A DNA stretch of 64,000 nucleotides, from the NCBI RefSeq assembly GCF_019195455.1, contig NZ_JAIMBW010000001.1, forward strand, positions 2,942,001 to 3,006,000, written 5' to 3'. Position numbers and translations under genes: made by a program. The notes under the pieces are model-generated. The model searched no databases. It had not been told where the DNA came from and was given only the letters and a program-made list of their open reading frames with translations. The stretch is from Gymnodinialimonas phycosphaerae. GTDB taxonomy: Bacteria; Pseudomonadota; Alphaproteobacteria; Rhodobacterales; Rhodobacteraceae. This document shows positions 57,049 through 64,000 of this stretch, piece after piece (the first letter of the stretch is position 1; the number at the start of each line of letters is the position of its first letter).

Positions 57049-57864
57049 CTATTTGACCGCGCCGGCTGTCATGCCGCGCGTGAAGTGTTTTTGTATAAGA
57101 AGTGCCATGATGAAGATTGGAACGGTGATCATGACACCGGCGGCAGACATCAACTCCCATAGATCACCACGCTCGGTGCGGAAGCTGACAAGGCCCACGG
57201 GCAATGTCACCGCGTCGCGGCGCGTCAGGATCAGGGAGAAAAGGAATTCGTTCCACGTCAGGATGAAGCAAAAGATGGATGACGTCAGGATGCCGGGCGC
57301 GGCCATCGGCAGGACGATGTCCTTGATCACCCGCAAGCGGGATGCGCCGTCGATCATTGCGGCCTCTTCGCTGTCTGTTGGGATCGCATCGATGTAGCCT
57401 TTGATCATCCAGATCACGAAGGGTGTCACGATGGCGAGGTTCACGATGATCAGCGCGATGCGCGTGTCCAGCAGGTCCAGCTGCCGGAACATCAGGAAGA
57501 ACGGCAACACGATCACGACCGCCGGGATGAACTGCGTCGACAGGATCAGGAAGAACAGGAACTTGCGCCCCTTCACCCGGAAACGGGAGAAGGAATAAGC
57601 CGCCAGCGACGCGCAGGGCACCGCGATCAGCACAGTGACAGAGGCCACGACGACAGAGTTCATCACCATATCCCCCAGGTTCCACGGGTCTGAGAAAACG
57701 GTGACGAAATTGTCGAACGTTGGCGTGAAATTCAGCGACAGGGAATAGGCGTCGATCGGGCGTTTGAACGCCGTCAGGAACATCCAGGCGATCGGGAACA
57801 GGACCACGATGCAGATGAAAAGCAGCAGAGCCCGTTCGGCCCACCATGAAAGGATACGCATCAT
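57049..57864 (-). CDS. Sugar ABC transporter permease (MalG type)
   Basis: 271 residues from ATG at 57864, overlapping the other permease by ATGA. Six membrane helices; the EAA loop DSEEAAMIDGASRLRVIKDIVLPMAAPG is present. Inner-membrane half of the importer. Confidence 0.92.
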   Translation of the reverse strand: MMRILSWWAERALLLFICIVVLFPIAWMFLTAFKRPIDAYSLSLNFTPTFDNFVTVFSDPWNLGDMVMNSVVVASVTVLIAVPCASLAAYSFSRFRVKGRKFLFFLILSTQFIPAVVIVLPFFLMFRQLDLLDTRIALIIVNLAIVTPFVIWMIKGYIDAIPTDSEEAAMIDGASRLRVIKDIVLPMAAPGILTSSIFCFILTWNEFLFSLILTRRDAVTLPVGLVSFRTERGDLWELMSAAGVMITVPIFIMALLIQKHFTRGMTAGAVK

Positions 57865-58745
57865 GCCGTTGCCATCTTTCTCTCGCTCAAGAGCATGCGG
57901 ACATACCAGATCGAGATTGTCATCATGATTGCCGTCAGGATCCACGCCAGCGCCGAGGCATAGCCCATGTCGTACCATTCAAAGCCCACGTTGAAGATGA
58001 AGTAGGCCAGTGTTTCCGTTGAGGTGCCAGGGCCGCCACCGGTCAGCGTGACGACCTGATCAAACATCTTCAGTGCGAAGATCGTCTTGAGGATCGCAGT
58101 GACCAGCAGCACGCCCTTCATTTGCGGCAGGATGATGCCGAAGATGATGCGCAGGTTGGACGCGCCATCGATGCGGGCGGCCTCTTCCGTTTCGCGGGGG
58201 ATAGAGGCTAGGCCGCCGAGGCACATGAACGTCATGTAAGGCGCCCAGTGCCAGACGTCCGTGACCACGAGGATCGCCATCGCAAGATCGGGGCTGGCCA
58301 ACCACGGCGTCCCTTCAAGGGCGGGGAAAATCGCGGCAAGGCCGTTGGACAGCACGCCGAATTCCGGGTTGAACATGAACCGAAAGCTGACGCCGATCAG
58401 CGCCGGGCTCATGGCGAAAGGCAGGATAAGGATGATCCGCGTGAACGTGTGCATGCGACCCTTGCGGCGCAGCAGAAGCGCCAGCGACATCGCGATGATC
58501 AGGGTCAGGATCACGCTGGAGACGACGAAAATCGTCGTGACCCAAAGGGAATTAAGGAAGTGCGATTCACCGGCGGCGCGGATGAAATTGTCGAAACCCA
58601 CCCACTCTTCGGGGCGGCGGGACCGGGTCAGATCCCAATCGCGGAACGCCGTCGTCAGCGAATAAGCCAAGGGGTAAAACGTCGTCGCAAGGACGATCAG
58701 AAAGCCCGGGACCAGCAAGTAGTATTGGAGTGATCTGTCGCGCAT
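57861..58745 (-). CDS. Sugar ABC transporter permease (MalF type)
   Basis: 294 residues from ATG at 58745. Six membrane helices with the EAA loop ETEEAARIDGASNLRIIFGIILPQMKG. The frame extends 104 codons upstream into the binding-protein gene and is not real. Pairs with the following permease. Confidence 0.92.
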   Translation of the reverse strand: MRDRSLQYYLLVPGFLIVLATTFYPLAYSLTTAFRDWDLTRSRRPEEWVGFDNFIRAAGESHFLNSLWVTTIFVVSSVILTLIIAMSLALLLRRKGRMHTFTRIILILPFAMSPALIGVSFRFMFNPEFGVLSNGLAAIFPALEGTPWLASPDLAMAILVVTDVWHWAPYMTFMCLGGLASIPRETEEAARIDGASNLRIIFGIILPQMKGVLLVTAILKTIFALKMFDQVVTLTGGGPGTSTETLAYFIFNVGFEWYDMGYASALAWILTAIMMTISIWYVRMLLSERKMATA

Positions 58746-58812
58746 TGCGGGTCTCGTCCCTTGGGGAATGGTGCTGCGGCCACCACCAGGGCAGCCGCAG
58801 CGGGTTGCACGA

Positions 58813-60096
58813 TCAGCCGCGGATTTCCGCGATTTCCTCGGCCGCGGCGTCCAGGGCTGCGCGGACATCGTCCTGCTCGCCGGAGGCCAGGCTGGAGATG
58901 GCGGTTTCCAGCACTTCGACGATGCGCAGCCAGTCATCACCGAACTCGATGCCATCCGCTGTTTCCAGCGCATCCGCCGCCGCGGCGTGGATGCCGCCCC
59001 AGCGCGCGTTGACCTCATCGTCCCGCATGTTCGAGAGGTGGACGGCGACCAACTCACTCAACTCGGGATCCAGCAAGACATCACGTTCCAGCGCCGGGTC
59101 CGTCAGCCACCCAAGATACTCGATCGCAGCGTCGCGGTTGTCGGATTCTGCGGTCACGCCGAAAATCCAGGTATTGGTGAACGTGGTCCGATCCCCGTCA
59201 CCGACCGTGGGCATCGCCGCGAAGCCCAGTTGATCTGCCGTGATCGTCGACTGCTCGGGGTCGGTCAGCTGCGAGGAGACCCACCACCAGACCGGCAGCA
59301 TGGCAGAGTTGCCCTGCTTGAAGCTGTTCACCGCGTCCTGCTCGACAAAGACTGCCGATCCAGCCGGGGCGATTTCATCCACCGTCAGGAAATTGATGTA
59401 CTGCTCGGTCGCCATCACGCCAGCATCCGAGTTGAAGATCGGCTGGCCTGCATCATCGAACAGATCCCCGCCGTGCCCCCACAGCAGGTTCATCCAGACC
59501 ATCAGGTTCTGGCCGTTCAGACGCCCGTAAGGCAGTGCGATGCCAGAAGCATCGGTTGCCTCCTGGATCGCTTGAGCGGCGGTCACGACCTCTTCCCAGG
59601 TCTGGGGCACCTCGACGCCTGCCTCTTCGAACAGGTCGGTACGGTAGAACATCAATTGTACGTGGCCGCGCACGGGCAGGCCGTAAAGTTCATCTCCGAT
59701 CATGCCATGACGCATGTGGGCGGCAGGAAAATCGGACAGATCCGTGCCTTGCGCGGCGATCCCGTCACCGATGGGCTGGATCAGGTTGGTGAGGGACGGC
59801 ACCCACTGGTCCATGATCGATACGACATCGTAATCGCCACCGCCGCCGATCATCTCGGCGGTCAGCGCCTCGCGCATGTTGGGGAACGGCACGTAATCAA
59901 CTTCCACATCGATGCCTGTCGCTTCCTCGAACGCGGCGACGCGGGCCTCATGGGCCTGGAACTGGCTGGATGTCACCGCCAGGATGCGAACGGTCTCTCC
60001 GGCGAAGGGCTGGCCTTCGGTGGCCTCCCACGCGCTGGCGTGCCCGGCGGCAAGGGCTGCCGCGATGGCAAGCGTGCTGGTCAATACTTTCATCAT
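58813..60096 (-). CDS. Sugar ABC transporter solute-binding protein
   Basis: 427 residues with a signal peptide (ATG at 60096, cleaved after ASA before WEA). Family 1 extracellular binding-protein marks include GETVRILAV, FEEATGIDVE, MDQWVPS and PQTWEEVVTAAQAIQ. First gene of the reverse operon; its promoter faces gntR across 120 bp with the second operator. The ligand cannot be named. Confidence 0.92.
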   Translation of the reverse strand: MMKVLTSTLAIAAALAAGHASAWEATEGQPFAGETVRILAVTSSQFQAHEARVAAFEEATGIDVEVDYVPFPNMREALTAEMIGGGGDYDVVSIMDQWVPSLTNLIQPIGDGIAAQGTDLSDFPAAHMRHGMIGDELYGLPVRGHVQLMFYRTDLFEEAGVEVPQTWEEVVTAAQAIQEATDASGIALPYGRLNGQNLMVWMNLLWGHGGDLFDDAGQPIFNSDAGVMATEQYINFLTVDEIAPAGSAVFVEQDAVNSFKQGNSAMLPVWWWVSSQLTDPEQSTITADQLGFAAMPTVGDGDRTTFTNTWIFGVTAESDNRDAAIEYLGWLTDPALERDVLLDPELSELVAVHLSNMRDDEVNARWGGIHAAAADALETADGIEFGDDWLRIVEVLETAISSLASGEQDDVRAALDAAAEEIAEIRG

Positions 60097-60149
60097 ATCC
60101 TCCCTGACAATGATCGCTCAATGGTTAAGGGCCACCTCTGTTTTCGTCA

Positions 60150-60168
60150 ATATTATTATTGATAATTT
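60150..60168. promoter_or_regulatory. Putative GntR operator between ABC operon and gntR (site 2)
   Basis: ATATTAT-TATTG-ATAATTT, one base different from site 1 at 49912. It lies 53 bp from the binding-protein start and 48 bp from the gntR start, so it could control both directions. Confidence 0.7.
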
Positions 60169-60216
60169 TGTTGATGGTGTGAGAGCTCGTAGTATGAGTA
60201 AGATTGAAAGACCCGG

Positions 60217-60885
60217 ATGAACGAGAAGACCATGGCGACCGAACTCGAAAAAGACTTGGAAAACGACATCATCTTCGGGATCTATCCCCCCGGCAGCCGC
60301 ATCACGGAAGACAGCGTCATGGCGCAATACAATGCCAAGCGCCACGCCGTCCGCAGCGCCTTTGCGCTATTGGAAACCCAAGGCCTTCTGGTGCGCTGGC
60401 CCCATCGCGGTGTCGAAGTCGTGGAACTGACCCCCGATGAGGTCGACGCGCTTTATGATGTGCGCATCGTGTTGGAGACCGCCGCCGCCGCGCGCACGAA
60501 ACTTCCCGTGGACCCGCAGATCGTGGATCGCCTCGAAGACATCGCCAAACGCCACACGGAGGCGTTCGAGACCGGCGATTTCCGCGCCGTGTTCTGGTTG
60601 AATCAGGAGTTCCATGAAGTGCAGTTCGCCTGCTGCGACAACCCCCGGCTGACCGCGCTGATCGCGCAACACGCCCGCATGGCGCAGCCGATTCGCGTCG
60701 TCAAATACGACGACGAAGCCCATATGCAGAACGTCATCCGTCAACACTACGCGATCATCGAAGCCATGCGGGGTGACGCGCGTGAGACCTATGTTCAGGC
60801 CACGAAAGAGCATCTGCCAGCCTCGGCTACGGCCTATCGCATGCTGTATGAACGGCGGTATCAGCGTCGGCGTGCATCCAGCTGA
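60217..60885 (+). CDS. GntR-family (FCD) transcriptional regulator
   Basis: 222 residues. The winged helix (IFGIYPPGSRITEDSVMAQYNAKRHAVRSAFALLETQGLL) is followed by an FCD effector domain with conserved His/Asp metal residues (LNQEFHEVQF, RQHYAIIEA, TKEHL). FCD regulators usually bind a carboxylate/sugar-acid ligand. ATG at 60232 is an alternative start. It is divergent from the ABC operon and most likely binds the two AT-rich palindromes. Confidence 0.92.
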   Translation: MNEKTMATELEKDLENDIIFGIYPPGSRITEDSVMAQYNAKRHAVRSAFALLETQGLLVRWPHRGVEVVELTPDEVDALYDVRIVLETAAAARTKLPVDPQIVDRLEDIAKRHTEAFETGDFRAVFWLNQEFHEVQFACCDNPRLTALIAQHARMAQPIRVVKYDDEAHMQNVIRQHYAIIEAMRGDARETYVQATKEHLPASATAYRMLYERRYQRRRASS

Positions 60886-60937
60886 CATCCAACTCGGGCT
60901 GTTGGGCTGGCAAGATCGATCGATGTGGGAAAGAGCC

Positions 60938-62230
60938 ATGACACCAGAGTGTGCCCCGATGGCGAATTTGCAGGCCTTGCAGCAAGATCGCTGGCGGGAG
61001 CAAGGGGCGTATGTCGTGGCGCAGTCCTCCTTTTACCAACAGCTTTGGAAAGGTTCCCCGCCGCCGCGTGACCTGCGTGATCTGGCAGAGCTTCCGCTGT
61101 CCGACAAAGCGATGCTGCGTGCATCACAGGCCGCGCACCCCCCTTTCGGGGACTACCTCGCCGCAGCGGATGACGCCCCCGTGCGCCTGCACCGCACGTC
61201 TGGCACCACGGGCCAAGCCATGAACCTTGCCCTTTCCGCCCGCGATTGCGCGATCACGGAAGAAGTCGGCGGGCGGTGCCAATCCTCGGCCGGGCTGACG
61301 CCTGCCCACCGCGTGGTGCATTGCCTGAACTACCAGATGTGGATGGGCGGGCTGACCGATCACATGACCTTGCAGGCCACCGGCGCGCTGGTCATCCCTT
61401 TTGGCGTAGGGTCGACCGAATTGCTGGTGCGCACCATTCAGGAGGTCGGCATCGATGCCATTTCCTGCACACCCTCTTACCCCACCGTGTTGGAACGCGT
61501 GCTGGCCGAGGCCTTCCCCGGCCTCGCGCCCCGCGACCTGGGTCTGAAGCTGGGGCTCTTCGGCGGAGAGCCGGGGCTGGATGACCCGGCTTTCCGGGCG
61601 CGATTAAGGGACGTCTGGGGGATGGAGGCGCGCAATGCGAATTACGGCGTGTCGGATGTCTTCTCGAATTTCGCGGCGGAGTGCGCCCATGACACGCGGC
61701 TGCATTTCATGGCCAGCGATGTGCTTTTCCCCGAGCTGATCGACCCCGAGTATGGCACCCCCATTCAAATTGCGCCCGGCCAGAAGGGGGAGTTGGTGCT
61801 GACCCATCTGCTACGTGACTGCCAACCGTTGGTGCGGTTTCGGACCGGCGATATCATCGCCATCGATGAGACCGGGCCATGCCGCTGCGGGCGCACCGGG
61901 TTTCGTTTTCGCGTGGTCGGGCGATCCGACGACATGGTGGTGGTGCGAGGGCTGAACATGTTCCCCTCGATGGTGGCGGCGGTCCTGAACGAGTTCCGCG
62001 CGCTTTCGGGCGATTACCGGATATCGCTGGACGCCCCGCCGCCCCATGACCGTTTGCCGGTGATCGCCGAAGTGGCAGAGGGCCAGGAAGCGGCGCATGA
62101 TCTGGCGGATCAGGTGGCCGCGCGTATCAAGCAACGCTTGGGTGCGACGGCGCAGGTGACGCTGGTGCCCCACGGCACATTTCCCCTGACCGAAGGCAAA
62201 ACGAAACGCGTGATCCGAGGGTACCAATGA
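60938..62230 (+). CDS. PaaK-like adenylate-forming CoA ligase
   Basis: 430 residues if ATG 60938 is the start (in-frame ATGs at 60848 and 60923 exist; the ribosome site is weak for all). P-loop RTSGTTGQA, YGVSDVF, RFRTGDII and the CRCGRTGFRFR stretch, then RGLNMFPS and the C-terminal EGKTKRV Lys region. It resembles phenylacetate-CoA ligase rather than sugar enzymes. It overlaps the ECH gene by ATGA. The acid it activates is unknown. Confidence 0.85.
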   Translation: MTPECAPMANLQALQQDRWREQGAYVVAQSSFYQQLWKGSPPPRDLRDLAELPLSDKAMLRASQAAHPPFGDYLAAADDAPVRLHRTSGTTGQAMNLALSARDCAITEEVGGRCQSSAGLTPAHRVVHCLNYQMWMGGLTDHMTLQATGALVIPFGVGSTELLVRTIQEVGIDAISCTPSYPTVLERVLAEAFPGLAPRDLGLKLGLFGGEPGLDDPAFRARLRDVWGMEARNANYGVSDVFSNFAAECAHDTRLHFMASDVLFPELIDPEYGTPIQIAPGQKGELVLTHLLRDCQPLVRFRTGDIIAIDETGPCRCGRTGFRFRVVGRSDDMVVVRGLNMFPSMVAAVLNEFRALSGDYRISLDAPPPHDRLPVIAEVAEGQEAAHDLADQVAARIKQRLGATAQVTLVPHGTFPLTEGKTKRVIRGYQ

Positions 62231-62988
62231 CAGATTTCACCTATGACACCGTGTTGAGCGCGTTGGACGAACACGGCGTTCGCACCATAACCCTGAACCG
62301 GCCTGAGTGTCTGAACGCGATGAACCCGCAGCTTGTCGCGGACGTCGGGCGCGCCTTTGACGATGCCAACGCGGACCCCGGCACCCGCGCCATGATCCTG
62401 ACCGGGGCTGGCAAGGCCTTCTGCGCGGGCGATGACCGGCGCGAACATACGCACCCCGAAACGGAAGAGCAGGCGCGCGCGCTGGTCGAGGCGATCCAGC
62501 GCTGCACCAACGCGATCGTGCTTGGCCCCAAACCCGTCGTGGGCGCGATCAACGGATGGGCCGTGGGCGGCGGCTTTGAATGGGCGATCAACTGCGACTT
62601 CCCGATCTGGGCCGACAGCGCCAAGGGCTTTTTCCCCGAGGTCTCGCTGAACCTGTTCGTCACCGGCGCCGTGACCGCCTTGTTGCCGGGCATGGTCGGC
62701 CTCCACAAAGCGCGCGAAATGCTGTTTTTCGGCGAGCATTATGACGCGACGACCTTGGGTGACCTTGGGGTCGCATGGAAAGTCGTCCCCGATGCGGACC
62801 TGATCGGCGCAGCGCATGAGACGGCGCGCAAGCTGGCGGAACTGCCGCCGCTTTCGGTCCGGGCGATGAAGCGCGTGCTGACCTTCGCCTCCGTCCCAGA
62901 CATTCACCGCGCGATGCAGTTGGAAACCGATGCCACCGTTGCAGGGTTCATGGACCCCGAGACGACACGTCGCCTGAACGCGTTCTGA
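62227..62988 (+). CDS. Enoyl-CoA hydratase/isomerase family protein
   Basis: 253 residues. Crotonase fold: oxyanion-hole residues in GAGKAFCAGDD and GWAVGGGFEWAINCD, and an acidic pair at GGGFE and FFPEVSLN. It could hydrate, isomerise or cleave an acyl-CoA made by the ligase just before it. Ends 30 bp from the converging PqiC-like gene. Confidence 0.9.
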   Translation: MTDFTYDTVLSALDEHGVRTITLNRPECLNAMNPQLVADVGRAFDDANADPGTRAMILTGAGKAFCAGDDRREHTHPETEEQARALVEAIQRCTNAIVLGPKPVVGAINGWAVGGGFEWAINCDFPIWADSAKGFFPEVSLNLFVTGAVTALLPGMVGLHKAREMLFFGEHYDATTLGDLGVAWKVVPDADLIGAAHETARKLAELPPLSVRAMKRVLTFASVPDIHRAMQLETDATVAGFMDPETTRRLNAF

Positions 62989-63018
62989 AGATGCGGGCGG
63001 GCCTCACCCCGCGTCGCC

Positions 63019-63573
63019 TCAAAGCTGCCCGGCGATCTGCTCGGAAAGGGCGCGCCATGCCTCGCCATGGGCATCGGCGAGGGCGGGCAGGTCTTCACCA
63101 CGCACCGGCACCGCGATGTCGAAGCTGCGGATGCGTTCGGCCCACGCGCCATCATCGCGCCGGATCGCGAATTGGCCGCTCAGGTGCAGTTGACCATTCG
63201 CCCCCAGCAGCATCCGTTCAGCCCTGATCGTCAGCTCTGCATCGGGGTAGGAGCTAAGCGGCCAAGGCGTGCGGGCAACGGGCACGCTGGTGATCTGCGA
63301 CAGGTGCCGCACGACCGCATTGGCCATCGCGTCTTCGGGCACGTCGGCCCAGATCAGGTCCGGCACCACTTCGATCAGACCGCCTTCTGTTTCGCGCACG
63401 ACCTCGGAGGCGCTGGCGTATTCCGGCAGTGAGATGTCTGCCACCGCAACGGATCGCACGGAAACGCGCGTCTGCATTTCAGACACCGCCGGGCTGACCG
63501 ACAGGCGCGCAGCGTCGCCGCCACATCCAGCGAGGCACACGACGAGCGCAATGGTGATCCTAGCTAGGTTCAT
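63019..63573 (-). CDS. pqiC: PqiC-like ABC-type transport auxiliary lipoprotein
   Basis: 184 residues with lipobox CLAGC (Cys17). Marks: RVSVRSVAVADISLPEYAS and LIWADVPEDAMANAVVRHLSQ, typical of the PqiC/DUF330 family. It would sit in the outer membrane and join the PqiB MCE tube. It follows PqiB by 1 nt. Confidence 0.88.
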   Translation of the reverse strand: MNLARITIALVVCLAGCGGDAARLSVSPAVSEMQTRVSVRSVAVADISLPEYASASEVVRETEGGLIEVVPDLIWADVPEDAMANAVVRHLSQITSVPVARTPWPLSSYPDAELTIRAERMLLGANGQLHLSGQFAIRRDDGAWAERIRSFDIAVPVRGEDLPALADAHGEAWRALSEQIAGQL

Positions 63574-63574
63574 C

Positions 63575-64000
63575 TTATCGTCCTCTGATCAACGAATCCG
63601 GGTTGCGTTCAATGGCGCGGGCAAGTGAGCGGAAGGCGTCAGCCGCTTGCGAGATATCCGCAATCGCCGCGCGCAGGTCCCGGTAGACGGTAGAATCGTC
63701 GTCGTAGTCTCCGGCCAACCCCTGCAAAGATGCAACCAGCGAGTCGAGCCGCGTGACGATGGCCGGGACCTGTTCCGCTGCCGATTGGATGGATGCGAAG
63801 GCCGTGTCCGCCGAAGCCAGCGTGCTGCTGAGGTTTTCCGCCACGCCCCCCTCGCTCAGGGCCGAAAGGATCGCCGACAATTCCGCGAGCGTCGTGTTGA
63901 GCGAGGCGGGCAAATTCTCGATCTCTTCCGCCGCAAGGATCGTCTCGATGCGCTGCAACACGCGATCAGCAGAATTTGCGGCAGCGGTGACAGGGGCCGT
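63575..64000 (-). CDS. pqiB: PqiB-like MCE-family protein, C-terminal end (runs off the window)
   Basis: The frame is open through base 64000; the start lies beyond. Visible C-terminal helices (LPASLNTTLAELSAIL, DDDSTVYRDLRAAIADISQAADAFRSL) end in AIERNPDSLIRGR, the usual PqiB/MlaD-like tail. It would form part of a periplasm-crossing lipid conduit. The MCE domains themselves are outside the window. Confidence 0.85.
   Translation of the reverse strand, partial: TAPVTAAANSADRVLQRIETILAAEEIENLPASLNTTLAELSAILSALSEGGVAENLSSTLASADTAFASIQSAAEQVPAIVTRLDSLVASLQGLAGDYDDDSTVYRDLRAAIADISQAADAFRSLARAIERNPDSLIRGR

Noticed and set aside
49570..62990. Genomic island inserted at tRNA-Thr
   Set aside because: No repeat of the tRNA 3' end at the far side and no integrase or transposase was seen, although the region is accessory in content.

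Overview
The window is about 64 kb of GC-rich alphaproteobacterial chromosome, almost certainly from the Rhodobacterales (Roseobacter/Rhodobacter group). The evidence is a RegB/SCO/RegA redox-response set, two full-match CtrA boxes (TTAA-N7-TTAAC), two proteins with VPLPA-type C-terminal sorting tails, an AddAB helicase-nuclease, a hemD-mitofilin-hemY row next to tsaD/gpsA, and a two-gene M16 peptidase operon after lspA and a DUF3035 lipoprotein. There is no rRNA, prophage, insertion sequence or CRISPR array. One tRNA (Thr, anticodon CGT) is present.

Positions 1-20,500 hold mostly core functions. In order they are: the rsmB 3' part, a heparinase II/III-like protein, purH, lspA, a DUF3035 lipoprotein, an active/inactive M16 pair, mutL, rmuC, a free-methionine-sulfoxide reductase, a thiolase, a STAS/anti-sigma-kinase pair, a gamma-glutamyltransferase-like protein, PBP1A, and glnK-amt. 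Positions 20,600-35,100 hold the divergent SCO1/regB pair, a PAS protein behind a CtrA box, tsaE-amgK-murU-addB-addA in one overlapping row, trxA and regA. Positions 35,100-49,650 carry small regulators and enzymes, ahcY flanked by two VPLPA-CTERM exported proteins, two HD-domain proteins, EVE/YciI/gpsA/tsaD, hemD/mitofilin/hemY and the tRNA.

Positions 49,650-62,990 form an accessory catabolic region that reads as one regulon. A forward operon otnK-otnC-otnI (2-/3-oxo-tetronate to a triose phosphate) faces an eight-gene reverse operon: a CUT1-type sugar ABC transporter, a bicupin, an HpaI-type aldolase, an alpha/beta hydrolase and an RraA-like protein. On the far side a GntR regulator leads a forward group with a PaaK-like CoA ligase and an enoyl-CoA hydratase. 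The same 19-bp AT-rich palindrome, with one mismatch, lies before otnK and between the transporter operon and gntR, which ties the arms together. No tetronate dehydrogenase is present, and CoA chemistry is unusual beside a sugar transporter, so the substrate and route are not obvious. This is the best candidate here for an undescribed system.

The other notable signal is non-coding. Two about 65-bp elements, each built of three consecutive perfect 20-22-bp palindromes, lie exactly 13 nt beyond the stop codons of two unrelated reverse-strand genes, at 11,441-11,506 and 42,901-42,965. The window ends inside a PqiB-like MCE gene next to its PqiC-like lipoprotein.
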